From Tildeniella nuda ZEHNDER 1965/U140 (GTDB lineage Bacteria; Cyanobacteriota; Cyanobacteriia; Leptolyngbyales; Leptolyngbyaceae), in contig JAHHIG010000005.1 in NCBI GenBank assembly GCA_019358895.1, positions 62,001 to 126,000 on the forward strand: a stretch of DNA of 64,000 nucleotides. Reading direction: 5' to 3'. Below the pieces are notes generated by a model that saw only the letters and a program-made list of their open reading frames with translations, searched no databases and was not told where the DNA came from. This document shows positions 1-8,336 of the stretch, piece by piece. Position 1 is the stretch's first letter. Every line of letters starts with the position of its first letter. Both the position numbers and the translations under genes were made by a program.

Positions 1-1
1 C

Positions 2-316
2 TGGAATGTGGCATCTGATCAGCGACGGGCAGTCGCTCAAGGGCGATCGCGTCTTCAGGTGATCAGCAGCCAAACCGTGACTCAGCATGATGATCCTGGC
101 GTGATGCACCTGCACTATCAGGATTTAGTCAAACGAGGACTGGCAACGCTGAGCTTCGACCACCGTACCATTTTGGTGCTGCATGACCTTGAGGAAGTGC
201 CCCAAAGAGAAGTCGCTGAGCTGCTTGATATTCCAGTTGGTACGGTTAAGTCTCGCCTGTTCCACGCCCGCGCTGCGATGCGTCAATTTCTCCAGAAGGA
301 AGGAGTCCAATTATGA
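2..316 (+). CDS. ECF-type RNA polymerase sigma factor, C-terminal part (5' end outside window)
   Basis: The frame is open to the left edge of the window, so only the end of the gene is present. The visible part contains a sigma-70 region 4: a helix-turn-helix around VPQREVAELLDIPVGTVKSR followed by LFHARAAMRQFL, which in ECF factors binds the -35 element. Region 2, needed for -10 binding and core contact, must lie upstream and cannot be assessed. The stop codon overlaps the start of the next gene by 4 nt, the usual translational coupling of an ECF sigma factor with its anti-sigma factor. A GTG at position 8 is probably internal, not the true start. Confidence 0.85.
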   Translation, partial: WNVASDQRRAVAQGRSRLQVISSQTVTQHDDPGVMHLHYQDLVKRGLATLSFDHRTILVLHDLEEVPQREVAELLDIPVGTVKSRLFHARAAMRQFLQKEGVQL

Positions 317-690
317 GTCAATTTCCAAACGACGACCACGAGTTGGTCGATTTCTTGAAGCAACATCGTCCTCAGATACCTCCGGCTGATTCTGCTTTAG
401 AGACGCAGCTTTTGGCGGCGATCGAGGCATTGCCGCCGCAGGATGAACTGGCACGGTTTCGGCGATCGCACCCGCGAACCAAACGATCGATCGCCTGGTT
501 GGTGCCGCCAACATTAGCAGCAGGGTTACTGGCAAGTGTGGTTGGCTACCGTTCATTGATGCCAGCGAAACCCAGCGCTGCCGAACTTGCTAACTTACAG
601 GCATTCATCGAAAGCAACTGGCAAGGCACCCTCAGTAGCGGCGCTACCGATGAAGATGTACCGCTGTTTAACGATGGCACGACTAATTGA
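313..690 (+). CDS. Putative membrane anti-sigma factor
   Basis: This 125-residue protein starts inside the sigma gene's stop region. It has a soluble N-terminal half of about 55 residues, one hydrophobic segment (SIAWLVPPTLAAGLLASVV, about residues 58-77) and a short acidic extracytoplasmic tail. No HxxxCxxC zinc motif is visible, so it is not a classical ZAS anti-sigma factor. The role is inferred from size, single-span topology and coupling to an ECF sigma gene: it would hold the sigma factor at the membrane until a periplasmic or thylakoid-lumen signal releases it. It could instead be an unrelated small membrane protein. Confidence 0.6.
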   Translation: MSQFPNDDHELVDFLKQHRPQIPPADSALETQLLAAIEALPPQDELARFRRSHPRTKRSIAWLVPPTLAAGLLASVVGYRSLMPAKPSAAELANLQAFIESNWQGTLSSGATDEDVPLFNDGTTN

Positions 691-795
691 CGTTGTTCGT
701 TGTTAAGCGCCTAGCAGCCGTTAGTTCGTTCAACCTCGAATGCGCTCCTGCCCTCTTCGCTTCTCATTCTCTCTCTCTTCCAAGGAAGTGTTCTC

Positions 796-1326
796 ATGTC
801 TCCCCGTCGTCTTTCTATCCTTGCGGCTGTTCTTGTTGCTCTTGGGGGCGCTGTGGCGATCGCCAACCCTGCTTCACTACGGTTCCAGCCACTGGCTCAA
901 ACGCCAGCGACTTCTCCTAGCCCAACCGGATCAGCAATGCCCGACAGCCCTAAAGAAATGGGCTGGCTCAAGGAGCTAAACCTCAGTGCTGACCAGCTAC
1001 AAAAAATGCGCGTCATTCGCAGTCAGTATAAGGACAAAATTAGTCAGGGTCGGCACGCTGTTCGTAAGTCCAGGCAGGAATTGCAGGCACTGATGGGTGG
1101 AGACGCATCGGAGGCACAGATTCGGGAAAAATACAATCAGGTTAAAACGCTCAAGCAGCAAGTGGCTGATGCTCAGTTTGAAAGTATGTTGGCAACGCGG
1201 AACGTACTGAACGCTGACCAGCGACGGACGTTTGCAAGCCAGATGCAGAAGCAACGACAAAATGGTGGCGATCGACCACGCGAGTGGCGAGAACGAGGAG
1301 AACGCAAGCAGCCAGGTCAAATCTAA
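796..1326 (+). CDS. Spy/CpxP-like periplasmic LTxxQ-motif protein
   Basis: The 176-residue product begins with a signal peptide (SILAAVLVALGGAVAIANP), so it is exported. The mature part is helical and highly charged, with two LTxxQ-like motifs (LSADQ near residue 64 and LNADQ near residue 136), as in Spy/CpxP periplasmic chaperones and heavy-metal sensors. It ends in a basic Arg/Gln-rich tail. Such proteins are often targets or modulators of envelope-stress regulators, which fits its place after an ECF sigma/anti-sigma pair. Chaperone activity itself is inferred from the family. Confidence 0.7.
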   Translation: MSPRRLSILAAVLVALGGAVAIANPASLRFQPLAQTPATSPSPTGSAMPDSPKEMGWLKELNLSADQLQKMRVIRSQYKDKISQGRHAVRKSRQELQALMGGDASEAQIREKYNQVKTLKQQVADAQFESMLATRNVLNADQRRTFASQMQKQRQNGGDRPREWRERGERKQPGQI

Positions 1327-1400
1327 GGCTCTGGGTTGCGGTTAAGCAGGACGATCGTCTGACCAGAATGCAGGTCTATTGTTCTATCGCTACTTTTACC

Positions 1401-2543
1401 ATGCGCCTCAAACCAACTGTCTGGAGAATAACCGCGTTGCTTTGGCTTGGAGTAGTGCCTTGGGGTTCGCTTGGTAGCCTCGCAACTGCTGCTACACCCG
1501 CTGATCCCAAAATTTTGCACGTGCTCAATCGCTTGAGCTTTGGTTCCCGTCCAGGTGACGTGCAAAGGGTGGAGCAGATGGGAGTCGATCGCTACATTCA
1601 GCAGCAGCTATTGCCCTCTTCCATCCCCGAACCGTCGTCTTTAACCAATCAGCTTGCTCAATTAGATACCCTCAATTTGATGCCACCAGTTTTGCTGTCA
1701 CAGTATCAGCCTGGTAACGCGCAAAAACTAACGCCAGAGGAACGAAAGGCACTACGCCAAAGAACTAGAGCCGTGATGCAGCAGGCAATTCAAGCACGCC
1801 TACTGCGGGCAACCGAAAGTCCACGTCAGCTCGAAGAAGTGATGGTGGATTTTTGGTAAAGTCCAGTCACTGCCCGACACATCAGCTACGAACTGGCACA
1901 GTACTTTGTCGCTGACAACCCACCAAAGTCTCTGGTCGATCGCCTGACCAAACACTATCTTGCCACCAATGGCAATATCCGCTCAGTACTAAAGACACTT
2001 TTCCAAAGCACTGAATTTTGGCAGACTCAATACTACAGCGCTAAGTTCAAAACACCCTACCAGTATGTGATTTCGGCAGTGCGAGCGACCGGACTTGCCG
2101 TAACGAATGTCCAACCGTTAAACAATACCCTGGCGCAATTGGGGATGCCTATCTACGGTTGCCCCACTCCTGATGGCTACAAAAACACACAAGATGCCTG
2201 GTTAAACCCAGACGCGATGACTCGCCGTCTTAGCTTTGCGACCGCGCTTGCCAGCGGACGGATGCCACTGCAAAGAGCGATCGCGCCCACACCGACAGTA
2301 CTGCCATCGACATTGGCAAGTGCCACACCCGATCGCTCAGGCTTAACGATGCCTTCGGTACTTGACTCAATGCCAACGCGATCGACACTAGCTGCAACTC
2401 CCATGCAGCCTATCGACGCGACTCAATTAGCAAAAACGCTTGGTCAACCGTTCTCTATCAAGACGCAACAGGCGATCGCCGCCAGCCCAGCCCAACTCCG
2501 AGCGGCACTCATGCTGGGAAGTCCCGAATTCATGCACCGATAG
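1401..2543 (+). pseudogene. DUF1800-family protein gene with internal deletion and in-frame stop
   Basis: Two halves of a DUF1800 protein lie in the same reading frame, separated by a TAA at 1857-1859. The N-terminal half has a signal peptide (start ATG 1401) and the family start (ILHVLNRLSFGSRPGDV), ending at EVMVDFW. The C-terminal half resumes at once with TARHISYELAQYFVADNPP and NIRSVLKTLFQSTEFW and ends normally near 2543. In intact members the W is followed by roughly 150-200 residues, including the NYARELMELHTLG-type core, before the TARHIS-type segment. That middle is absent, so this is a deletion and not a simple frameshift. DUF1800 and DUF1501 genes are normally paired; the DUF1501 partner downstream is intact. 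An assembly error is the alternative explanation. Confidence 0.8.
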
Positions 2544-2558
2544 TCCTTTGAGGAAGCT

Positions 2559-2843
2559 ATGCCCTTAGAACTCACCACCAATGATTTAATCATGCTGGAG
2601 CAGTATCGACTGCAACGCTTCCGCTCCTTCTTCTTCAGCAGTTTAATTGCATGTCCGCTTTGCCTGGATGCACACCAAACCTTAGTCATTCACTGTTTGG
2701 AACCGGAACTCGTCGATCAGCTATTGAGCCAGATTGAACAACTGCGCTGGTATGCGCGGATTGTCCTCGGTGTGAACTGCCTTGCAATCAAATTTATTCA
2801 AGAAGAAATTTACAGAACTGCAACTGACATCGCTTACTCCTGA
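2559..2843 (+). CDS. Small conserved-looking protein of unknown function
   Basis: The 94-residue product starts at an ATG preceded by GAGGAAG, a good ribosome-binding site, 15 nt after the DUF1800 remnant and 21 nt before the DUF1501 start, so it is probably in the same transcript. It has no signal peptide. The N-terminal third holds a CPLC pair; the rest is an alternating hydrophobic pattern with LVIHCLEPELVDQLLSQIEQ and a C-terminal helix. I do not recognise a family. The position between two exported DUF proteins suggests a role linked to them, but nothing in the sequence states what it is. Confidence 0.55.
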   Translation: MPLELTTNDLIMLEQYRLQRFRSFFFSSLIACPLCLDAHQTLVIHCLEPELVDQLLSQIEQLRWYARIVLGVNCLAIKFIQEEIYRTATDIAYS

Positions 2844-2864
2844 TTGTCTTATGGTGCCCCTCCG

Positions 2865-4100
2865 ATGAACAGACGCGAATGGCTTCGTCATGCTGGTATG
2901 CTCTCTGCCTCAACGCTGGTGGCGATCGGCACTCACGGTTGGGCAACCAGAACCAATGCCCAAACAAGCCCAATGGCAAACTCTAAACGCCTGATTGTCA
3001 TCTTCTTGCGCGGTGCAGTCGATGGACTGAGCGTTGTGGTGCCTTATCAAGAAGCGGTTTACTACAACGCTCGACCCAAAATCGCCATTCCGCAACCTGG
3101 CAAAGAAGGAGGCGCGTTGGATCTAGACGGTCAGTTTGGCTTGCATCCTGCCCTGAGCGATCTTATGCCTCTCTGGAAGCAGGGTAGCCTTGCTTTCGTC
3201 CCTGCCTCTGGTTCGCCTGACCCCTCACGATCGCACTTTGACGCGCAAGACAACATGGAGAGCGGGACTCCTGGCATGAAAAAAACATCCGATGGCTGGA
3301 TGAATCGCTTGCTGGCAGTCATGTCTGGGCGCAACCCGATTCAAGCGGTGAATGTGGGCGCAACGACACCACGCATTCTCTCTGGACGTATGGCAGTTGC
3401 CAGCATTGCGCTTGGACGGGGTGCTGCAAACGCCATCCCGCTCGATCGTCCCCAGGTTGCCGCTGCCTTTGACAAACTCTACGATCGCAATGACACGCTG
3501 AGCCAAACCTACCGCGACGGACGAGCCGCCCGCAAAGCACTGCTACAAGATCTGGATGCTGAAACCAAGATGGCAAACAACGGCGCACCCTTACCGAATG
3601 GATTCGCCAGCGATGCTCGACGGTTAGCCAACGTGATGCTCCGTGATCCCAAAGTCGAACTGGCATTTATGGCGCTGGGCGGCTGGGACACTCACGTGAA
3701 TCAAGGCTCCAGTCAGGGACAGCTTGCCCGTAACCTCAATCAGCTTGGCAAAGGGTTAGCAGCGTTGCAAGCAGGACTTGGCTCTGCGTATGCCAATACC
3801 ACGATCGTTGTGATGTCAGAATTTGGGCGCACGGTCTACGAAAACGGCAACGGTGGCACCGATCACGGGCATGGCAACGTGATGTGGGTTATAGGCGGCA
3901 GCGTGCGTGGCGGCAAGATCTACGGCAAATGGGACGGATTAGGGAGCGATCGCTTGTACCAGGGACGCGATGTACCCGTTACCACTGACTTCCGTGATGT
4001 AATTGGGAATGTCCTCGATCGACACATGGGTTTAGACCGAACGAAACTGGCTCAAGTCTTTCCGGGCTATACTCCTGGCAAAGCAGTCAGCGTCGTGTAA
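2865..4100 (+). CDS. DUF1501-family secreted protein with twin-arginine signal
   Basis: From ATG 2865 the protein is 411 residues and begins MNRREWLRHAGMLSASTLVA, a twin-arginine-type signal followed by a hydrophobic stretch and an Ala-rich cleavage region. An alternative in-frame TTG at 2844 would add seven residues before the signal and is unlikely. Family landmarks are LIVIFLRGAVDGLSVVVPY near the mature N-terminus, a GGWDTHVNQG motif, VVMSEFGRT and GTDHGHGNV, consistent with the alkaline-phosphatase-like DUF1501 fold in which Asp/His residues bind metal. Export by Tat implies folding or cofactor loading in the cytoplasm. It is the usual partner of the DUF1800 gene, here degraded. Confidence 0.88.
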   Translation: MNRREWLRHAGMLSASTLVAIGTHGWATRTNAQTSPMANSKRLIVIFLRGAVDGLSVVVPYQEAVYYNARPKIAIPQPGKEGGALDLDGQFGLHPALSDLMPLWKQGSLAFVPASGSPDPSRSHFDAQDNMESGTPGMKKTSDGWMNRLLAVMSGRNPIQAVNVGATTPRILSGRMAVASIALGRGAANAIPLDRPQVAAAFDKLYDRNDTLSQTYRDGRAARKALLQDLDAETKMANNGAPLPNGFASDARRLANVMLRDPKVELAFMALGGWDTHVNQGSSQGQLARNLNQLGKGLAALQAGLGSAYANTTIVVMSEFGRTVYENGNGGTDHGHGNVMWVIGGSVRGGKIYGKWDGLGSDRLYQGRDVPVTTDFRDVIGNVLDRHMGLDRTKLAQVFPGYTPGKAVSVV

Positions 4101-4105
4101 GGCTT

Positions 4106-4753
4106 ATGCGCTACATCTACCTACACGGGTTTGCGTCCAGTCCACGATCGACCAAAGCAAGAGATTTGAGCGATCGCTTTGCCAACCTCAACATTCCTTT
4201 GATTATTCCCGATCTCAATCAGGGCGACTTTACCCACCTCACTCTTAGCCGCCAGATTCAACAGGTGGAAGCACTCTTGCCACCCGCACCAGAACCTTTG
4301 ACGCTGCTCGGTTCCAGCTTTGGGGGACTCACTGCTGCCTGGTTAGGGGAACGCCACCCACAAGTCGATCGCCTCGTTTTGCTGGCTCCTGCCTTCGGCT
4401 TTCTCAATCACTGGCTACAACGCTTAGGTGATGTGCAAGTAAGGCAGTGGCAAACAGACGGCTATCTTCCGGTTTATCACTATGGCGAGGCGAAAAAACT
4501 CCCGCTCAGCTATGGCTTTGTGACCGATGCCGCACAGTATCGGGAGGAAGCAATTGGGCGATCGCTCCCAACCCTGATTCTGCATGGCAAGCACGATGAT
4601 GTGATTCCTCTACAGGCAAGCGTTGACTTTGCAAGAAACCGTCCCTGGGTGCAGTTGATCGAACTGGACAGCGATCATGCCCTTACAGATGTTAGCTCTG
4701 AGATTTGGCAGGCAATCCAGAATTTTTGCGGCTTCAAGCGAGACTTGGAATGA
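4106..4753 (+). CDS. YqiA/YcfP-like alpha/beta-hydrolase (esterase)
   Basis: This 215-residue single-domain hydrolase starts with the strand-turn MRYIYLHGFASSPRSTKA (oxyanion-hole HGF) and carries the nucleophile elbow GSSFGG, so Ser is near residue 70. The acid is probably the Asp in HGKHDDVIP and the base the His in DSDHALTDV. Length and motifs fit the YqiA/YcfP group of small esterases; the natural substrate is unknown. It starts 5 nt after the DUF1501 stop, so it is probably the last gene of the sigma-factor operon. Its 3' end runs directly into heptanucleotide-type repeats. Confidence 0.8.
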   Translation: MRYIYLHGFASSPRSTKARDLSDRFANLNIPLIIPDLNQGDFTHLTLSRQIQQVEALLPPAPEPLTLLGSSFGGLTAAWLGERHPQVDRLVLLAPAFGFLNHWLQRLGDVQVRQWQTDGYLPVYHYGEAKKLPLSYGFVTDAAQYREEAIGRSLPTLILHGKHDDVIPLQASVDFARNRPWVQLIELDSDHALTDVSSEIWQAIQNFCGFKRDLE

Positions 4754-4764
4754 GGAGTCAGGAG

Positions 4765-4894
4765 CAAGGGAGGCAGGGAGAGCAAGGGGAAGCAGGGGGA
4801 GAGTTTTGAGTTGATTGAACTCAGTGGTCAGCTTTTTAGCCTTTAGCCTTTAGCCTTGCCTACTCCCTACTCCCTACTCCCCACTCCCTACTCC
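4765..4894. repeat. Heptanucleotide tandem repeats between convergent genes
   Basis: The gap contains AGGCAGGGAGAGCAAGG-type purine runs and then repeated CCTACTC units (GGAGTAG on the other strand) with a CCACTCC variant. The repeats touch the end of the minus-strand gene at 4895: its TAG stop is the first TAG of the GGAGTAG run. The same unit recurs at about 19.61 and 38.27 kb. Confidence 0.85.
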
Positions 4895-6097
4895 CTACTT
4901 CCGTCCGCTGCGGATGGGCGTTCCGCAAGGATAGGTCGCCACCAATTCCCGTACCGCAGGCTCAACCACTGGGATGGGAGACGATACTGAATGGGTTGCA
5001 TTCGCCTTGGCAGCGAGGTAGTCAGCTTGAAGTTTAGCTAACAGCGCTTCCCGTCGATCGTACAACCGCTTCAACGGGCGAGCCTCACACTGGTCGATCA
5101 CATAGGCAGTCATGATGGGTAGCGCGATCGTGCTGTCGGTATAGCAGACGATCGTATTCGGTAACTCCTCTGGATCAACCTTGCCCCAACTGACGGCTTC
5201 GCTCGGTGTAGCACCTGACAAACCACCTGTATCAGGACGAGCATCTGTCACCTGAATAAAGTAGTCGTGTCCCCGCTCCTCCAGACCCAACACTTCATGC
5301 AGTTGGGGCTGAGTTTGCAGCAAGAAGTTTTTGGGACTGCCGCCACCGATGATCAGAGCTGCACTTCGACCTTCCACATCAGGAATGCCACTATCACGCG
5401 CTGCATAGGCGATCGCCGCCGTCTCATTCACATCTAGCGATGGATCGAGCACCAGTTGAGAGCCTTCGAGGGCGATCGCGGCAATGTTCATGCCGATCGA
5501 GCTATCGCCAGGAGACGACGTATAGATGGGCACGCCACACTCATAGGCAGTCGCCAGCAGACAGGAATTTTTCACGCCCACTTGCTTCTCGACTTCGCTC
5601 ACGTATTTGCCCAACAGGTAATGAAATTCTGCCGTGCTCATGCGCTTTTGAAACGGTTCAGCCTTTAACAGTTCGCGCAAAAACGCATCGGTTTCCAGCA
5701 ACACATCATAGTCAAACACGATATCGTAAATGCGAATACGACCCTCTTGACGCAGCTTCACATCGTCCAGAAAGGGGCTACTGGAGTACAGTTCCAGCCC
5801 TAGACCATAGTGCATATCGTGGTACAAGTTCGCGCCCGTGCTGATGATCCAATCCACAAACCCGTGGCGCATCAGGGGTGCTAATACTGAAACCCCAAAA
5901 CCTGCGGGTGTCATGGCACCGGAGAGGCTCAAGCCCACGGTGACACCGGGTTGCATCACTTCACGGGTTAACAGGTGACAGATTTCGCGCAGACGGGCGG
6001 AATTGTATGCCGTGAAGTAGCCATCAATCAGGTCAACGACGCTGATCGCGGCAGGCATGGGGGAGGGTGCGATTTTGTGACTGAGCAATTTCGACAT
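4895..6097 (-). CDS. speY: Deoxyhypusine synthase-like protein (homospermidine biosynthesis)
   Basis: The 400-residue protein belongs to the deoxyhypusine synthase family: [16 protein letters not shown] near the start, [35 protein letters not shown], and the active-site lysine in [13 protein letters not shown]. Bacteria lack eIF5A, so these homologues transfer the aminobutyl group of spermidine to another amine; in Anabaena the homologue SpeY is required for homospermidine synthesis. The same role is inferred here. The start at 6097 gives a normal N-terminus. The last codons abut a GGAGTAG repeat that supplies the stop codon. Confidence 0.85.
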   Translation of the reverse strand: MSKLLSHKIAPSPMPAAISVVDLIDGYFTAYNSARLREICHLLTREVMQPGVTVGLSLSGAMTPAGFGVSVLAPLMRHGFVDWIISTGANLYHDMHYGLGLELYSSSPFLDDVKLRQEGRIRIYDIVFDYDVLLETDAFLRELLKAEPFQKRMSTAEFHYLLGKYVSEVEKQVGVKNSCLLATAYECGVPIYTSSPGDSSIGMNIAAIALEGSQLVLDPSLDVNETAAIAYAARDSGIPDVEGRSAALIIGGGSPKNFLLQTQPQLHEVLGLEERGHDYFIQVTDARPDTGGLSGATPSEAVSWGKVDPEELPNTIVCYTDSTIALPIMTAYVIDQCEARPLKRLYDRREALLAKLQADYLAAKANATHSVSSPIPVVEPAVRELVATYPCGTPIRSGRK

Positions 6098-6454
6098 TGT
6101 TTGACTCCAACAAAAGTGGACAGCATAAAAGAATAGAGAGGGTTTACAGACATCACCTCAACGTGACCAACACCCCAACATAAGCAGGGGCGAGCGATCG
6201 CAGTTCGGTGGAACCGTTAAAGAAAGGCTCGACAAGAATGGGCAGTAATTCAGCTAGCTAAACTCAGGTTTCCCGCTCCAATGGGCAACGCTCAACACGC
6301 TGACAAATGTGTGCATGAAGGCATTGCTTCAAACAACGACAGCGGCTCTAACGGGCGATCGCAAAAAGTTCCAAACCATAGAACTCCGCACGACCGACTC
6401 GCATCAAAGTGAGACAGCGTAGCGATCGAACCCATGCGGTATTTGGTTCAAGAA
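6098..6454. other. Intergenic region upstream of speY, no gene seen
   Basis: This is the left part of a 780-bp gap between the divergently oriented speY and cobO genes. It contains several HIP1 octamers or near copies but no open frame with family similarity and no tRNA-like fold. The promoter of speY should lie in it; no convincing -35/-10 pair was identified. Confidence 0.5.
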
Positions 6455-6725
6455 ATTCTCCTATAGAGAACTTGACCGACCCAGTTCTCAAGCTGTAGGC
6501 GCTAAAGGCATTTTGTTACAAAGCGCTTCTAGCCAGGTTCTACAGGTTGTGAACCTTAAGTTACAGGTCGGTCAGCTCATACTGGGTGCTTCACAGCGGT
6601 CAACCCAGGATAGCGCGGGATCACATTGCCGCTTCCGCTTCAGTTTCATCTCCAGGTACCAGAGCGGTCTCCAAGGATACCCGGTTAAGGAAGGAAGTTT
6701 CAATGCTTTTATACAACCTTCGACA
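6455..6725 (+). ncRNA. Candidate structured RNA with pseudoknot upstream of cobO
   Basis: Several complementary segments nest on the plus strand. CCTATAG (6460-6466) plus AGAACT (6467-6472) pair with AGTTCT (6483-6488) and CTGTAGG (6493-6499). The loop of that hairpin holds GACCGACC (6474-6481), which is perfectly complementary to GGTCGGTC (6566-6573), giving a pseudoknot. Between them lie a GCGCT/AGCGC hairpin and AGGTTC/GAACCT (6535-6540 / 6551-6556); after them CTGGGT/ACCCAG (6582-6587 / 6603-6608) and CTTCC/GGAAG. No B12-box of a cobalamin riboswitch was found although the next gene is cobO, 150 bp away. It may be a free small RNA or a leader; the strand is uncertain because stems also form on the complement. 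Confidence 0.45.
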
Positions 6726-6877
6726 CAAGCACCATTAATCTAACACTAATCGTTCAGGGGTTCTTCACCAAACGGATGATTTTTTGGGTCATTTGTCGCA
6801 GACTGTAGCTTATACAACATCAGTTTCGCCGTCTCACGCTAGATGCCTGTTAGCTCCATCACATCTGATTATCTGCA

Positions 6878-7525
6878 ATGACCGTGAACGTGACTTCAAC
6901 CAATCAACCATCCGATCGCGCCTCTCTGACTGCCGACCAACATCGTCAGAAAATGGAGCGGCGTAAAGAGGTGCAGGATCAACGCCTTGCTGGAATGGTT
7001 GAGGAAAAAGGCTTAATCATCATCAATACAGGCAACGGCAAGGGCAAAACGACGGCTGCCCTGGGTATGGTGCTGCGATCGCTCGGTCACGGTTATAAAG
7101 TGGCGATCATTCAGTTCATCAAAGGAGCCTGGGAACCAGCAGAGAAAGCTGCGTTTAGTCACTGGTCAGAACAACTGGAATTTCATGCGATGGGCGAAGG
7201 CTTTACCTGGGAAACGCAGGATCGCGATCGCGATACCCAAAAAGCTCAAGAAGCATGGGAAACAGCTCTCACCTTCATCCAGAATCCCGATTTCAAACTC
7301 GTTTTGCTCGATGAAGTCAACATTGCACTCAAATTGGGCTACTTGACCGTTGAGCAAGTGTTAGCAGGACTGGAGCAAAAACCAACCGATTCCCATGTCA
7401 TTTTGACGGGTAGAGGTGCACCGAAGGTGTTGTGCGATCGCGCTGACCTTGTGACCGAAATGACGCTGGTCAAGCATCCCTTCCGCGAACAGGGCGTAAA
7501 GGCGCAACCTGGTATTGAGTTTTGA
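6878..7525 (+). CDS. cobO: Cob(I)yrinic acid a,c-diamide adenosyltransferase
   Basis: The 215-residue protein is a CobO/BtuR-type corrinoid adenosyltransferase, which transfers the 5'-deoxyadenosyl group of ATP to cob(I)alamin precursors. Visible motifs are the inverted-type P-loop GNGKGKTTAALG (about residue 52), KVAIIQFIKG, and the Walker-B-like KLVLLDEVNIALKLGYL, then VILTGRGAP near the C-terminus. The N-terminal 45 residues are polar, as in other cyanobacterial members. It stands alone, facing away from speY, with the candidate structured RNA upstream. Confidence 0.92.
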   Translation: MTVNVTSTNQPSDRASLTADQHRQKMERRKEVQDQRLAGMVEEKGLIIINTGNGKGKTTAALGMVLRSLGHGYKVAIIQFIKGAWEPAEKAAFSHWSEQLEFHAMGEGFTWETQDRDRDTQKAQEAWETALTFIQNPDFKLVLLDEVNIALKLGYLTVEQVLAGLEQKPTDSHVILTGRGAPKVLCDRADLVTEMTLVKHPFREQGVKAQPGIEF

Positions 7526-7636
7526 GGCACAGTGTGGAAGACAATCGAGTTTCTTCACGATACGTGTAGAGGCGATGAGCGATAGAATTTACTCAGTTTT
7601 ACAAACCATTTAACCTTAGAGGTAATAGCCCACGCT

Positions 7637-7864
7637 ATGAACACCCTCGATCAGGTTCTAGAAACCGCTTTACAGTTGCCGTACGAGCAGCAGGAAATGC
7701 TGATTAGCATCCTGCAAAACCGCCACTACGAAAGTCGCCGTGCCGAAATCGCTGCGGATGCCCAAGAAACTCTGGCTGCTTTCCATGAGGGTAAATTTCA
7801 AAGCCAGTCAGCCGAGGCTGTCATTGGGGTGTTGCGTCAGTCTTTGCAAGAGCCAGACGCATGA
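7637..7864 (+). CDS. Putative antitoxin of a type II toxin-antitoxin pair
   Basis: This 75-residue acidic, helical protein (LPYEQQEMLISILQNRHYESRR near the start) overlaps the next gene by 4 nt (ATGA at 7861). Size, composition and coupling match the antitoxins that precede RelE/YafQ-like toxins in cyanobacteria. No clear HTH or ribbon-helix-helix could be assigned by eye. By analogy it would bind and neutralise the downstream toxin and repress the operon. Confidence 0.7.
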   Translation: MNTLDQVLETALQLPYEQQEMLISILQNRHYESRRAEIAADAQETLAAFHEGKFQSQSAEAVIGVLRQSLQEPDA

Positions 7865-8145
7865 GGGCGTTGGTTTTAACCCCAAAGTTCCAGCGAGCCT
7901 TTCGCAAGTTTGTGAAACGCAACGCTGACCTCCAGCAACGCATTGAAGCAACGCTGCAACAAATGGAAGCAGATATCTTTGCTCCGACGTTAGGCACCCA
8001 TAAGTTGAGCGGTAAGCTGGACGGTCTGCAATCCTGCACGTGTGGCTATGACTGTCGGATTGTCTTCTCCATTGAGCAAGATGCAGAAGCCAATAGCGAA
8101 GTCATTGTTCTGCTCGATATCGGTACGCACGATGAAGTTTATTGA
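7861..8145 (+). CDS. RelE/YafQ-family mRNA interferase toxin (putative)
   Basis: The 94-residue basic protein starts inside the antitoxin stop. It shows the RelE/ParE fold pattern: a first strand with LVLTPKFQRAFRKFVKR, a helical hairpin, THKLSGKLDGLQSCTCGYDCRIVFSI where R and the preceding turn form the catalytic strands, and a final strand IVLLDIGTHDEVY ending in the His/Asp/Tyr typical of YafQ/HigB-like enzymes. Such toxins cleave mRNA in the ribosome. The pair lies directly upstream of the Roco/TIR genes. Confidence 0.75.
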   Translation: MRALVLTPKFQRAFRKFVKRNADLQQRIEATLQQMEADIFAPTLGTHKLSGKLDGLQSCTCGYDCRIVFSIEQDAEANSEVIVLLDIGTHDEVY

Positions 8146-8212
8146 CTGCGATCGCCCTTCACACGTCCTCTCTCCCAGGATGAGCCAGCGTACCCGATCG
8201 CGCGAGTCTCAC

Positions 8213-8277
8213 AGAAACCGGGTTTCTTCACGAGATATACGGTTAACATCCAAATAATGGTCAGAAACCCGGTTTCT
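8213..8277. repeat. Two copies of a 15-bp palindromic cyanobacterial repeat
   Basis: AGAAACCGGGTTTCT (8213-8227) and AGAAACCCGGTTTCT (8263-8277) lie 50 bp apart between the toxin gene and the Roco gene. Each is nearly a perfect palindrome. Sequences of this form are widespread short dispersed repeats in cyanobacterial genomes. They could form cruciforms or act as weak terminators; no T-run follows. Confidence 0.7.
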
Positions 8278-8336
8278 CGCCACCCCCGATCGCCCCTCAC
8301 GCCAGTGCGCGATCGCTCAACCTGTGAGGTTTGCCC

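Noticed and set aside
1857-1859. Recoded or readthrough stop in the DUF1800 gene
   Set aside because: The codon is TAA, which is rarely read through, and more than 100 residues of the family core are missing at the junction. Readthrough would not restore a normal protein.
5440-5844. 134-codon plus-strand open frame inside speY
   Set aside because: Shadow of the speY frame with Arg/Ser-rich random composition.
6513-6743. 76-codon open frame in the speY-cobO gap
   Set aside because: It lies across the structured RNA stems, has no similarity or ribosome-binding site, and its composition is not coding-like.
6728-6877. Cobalamin riboswitch in front of cobO
   Set aside because: No B12-box or core riboswitch consensus could be found in the 780 bp upstream.
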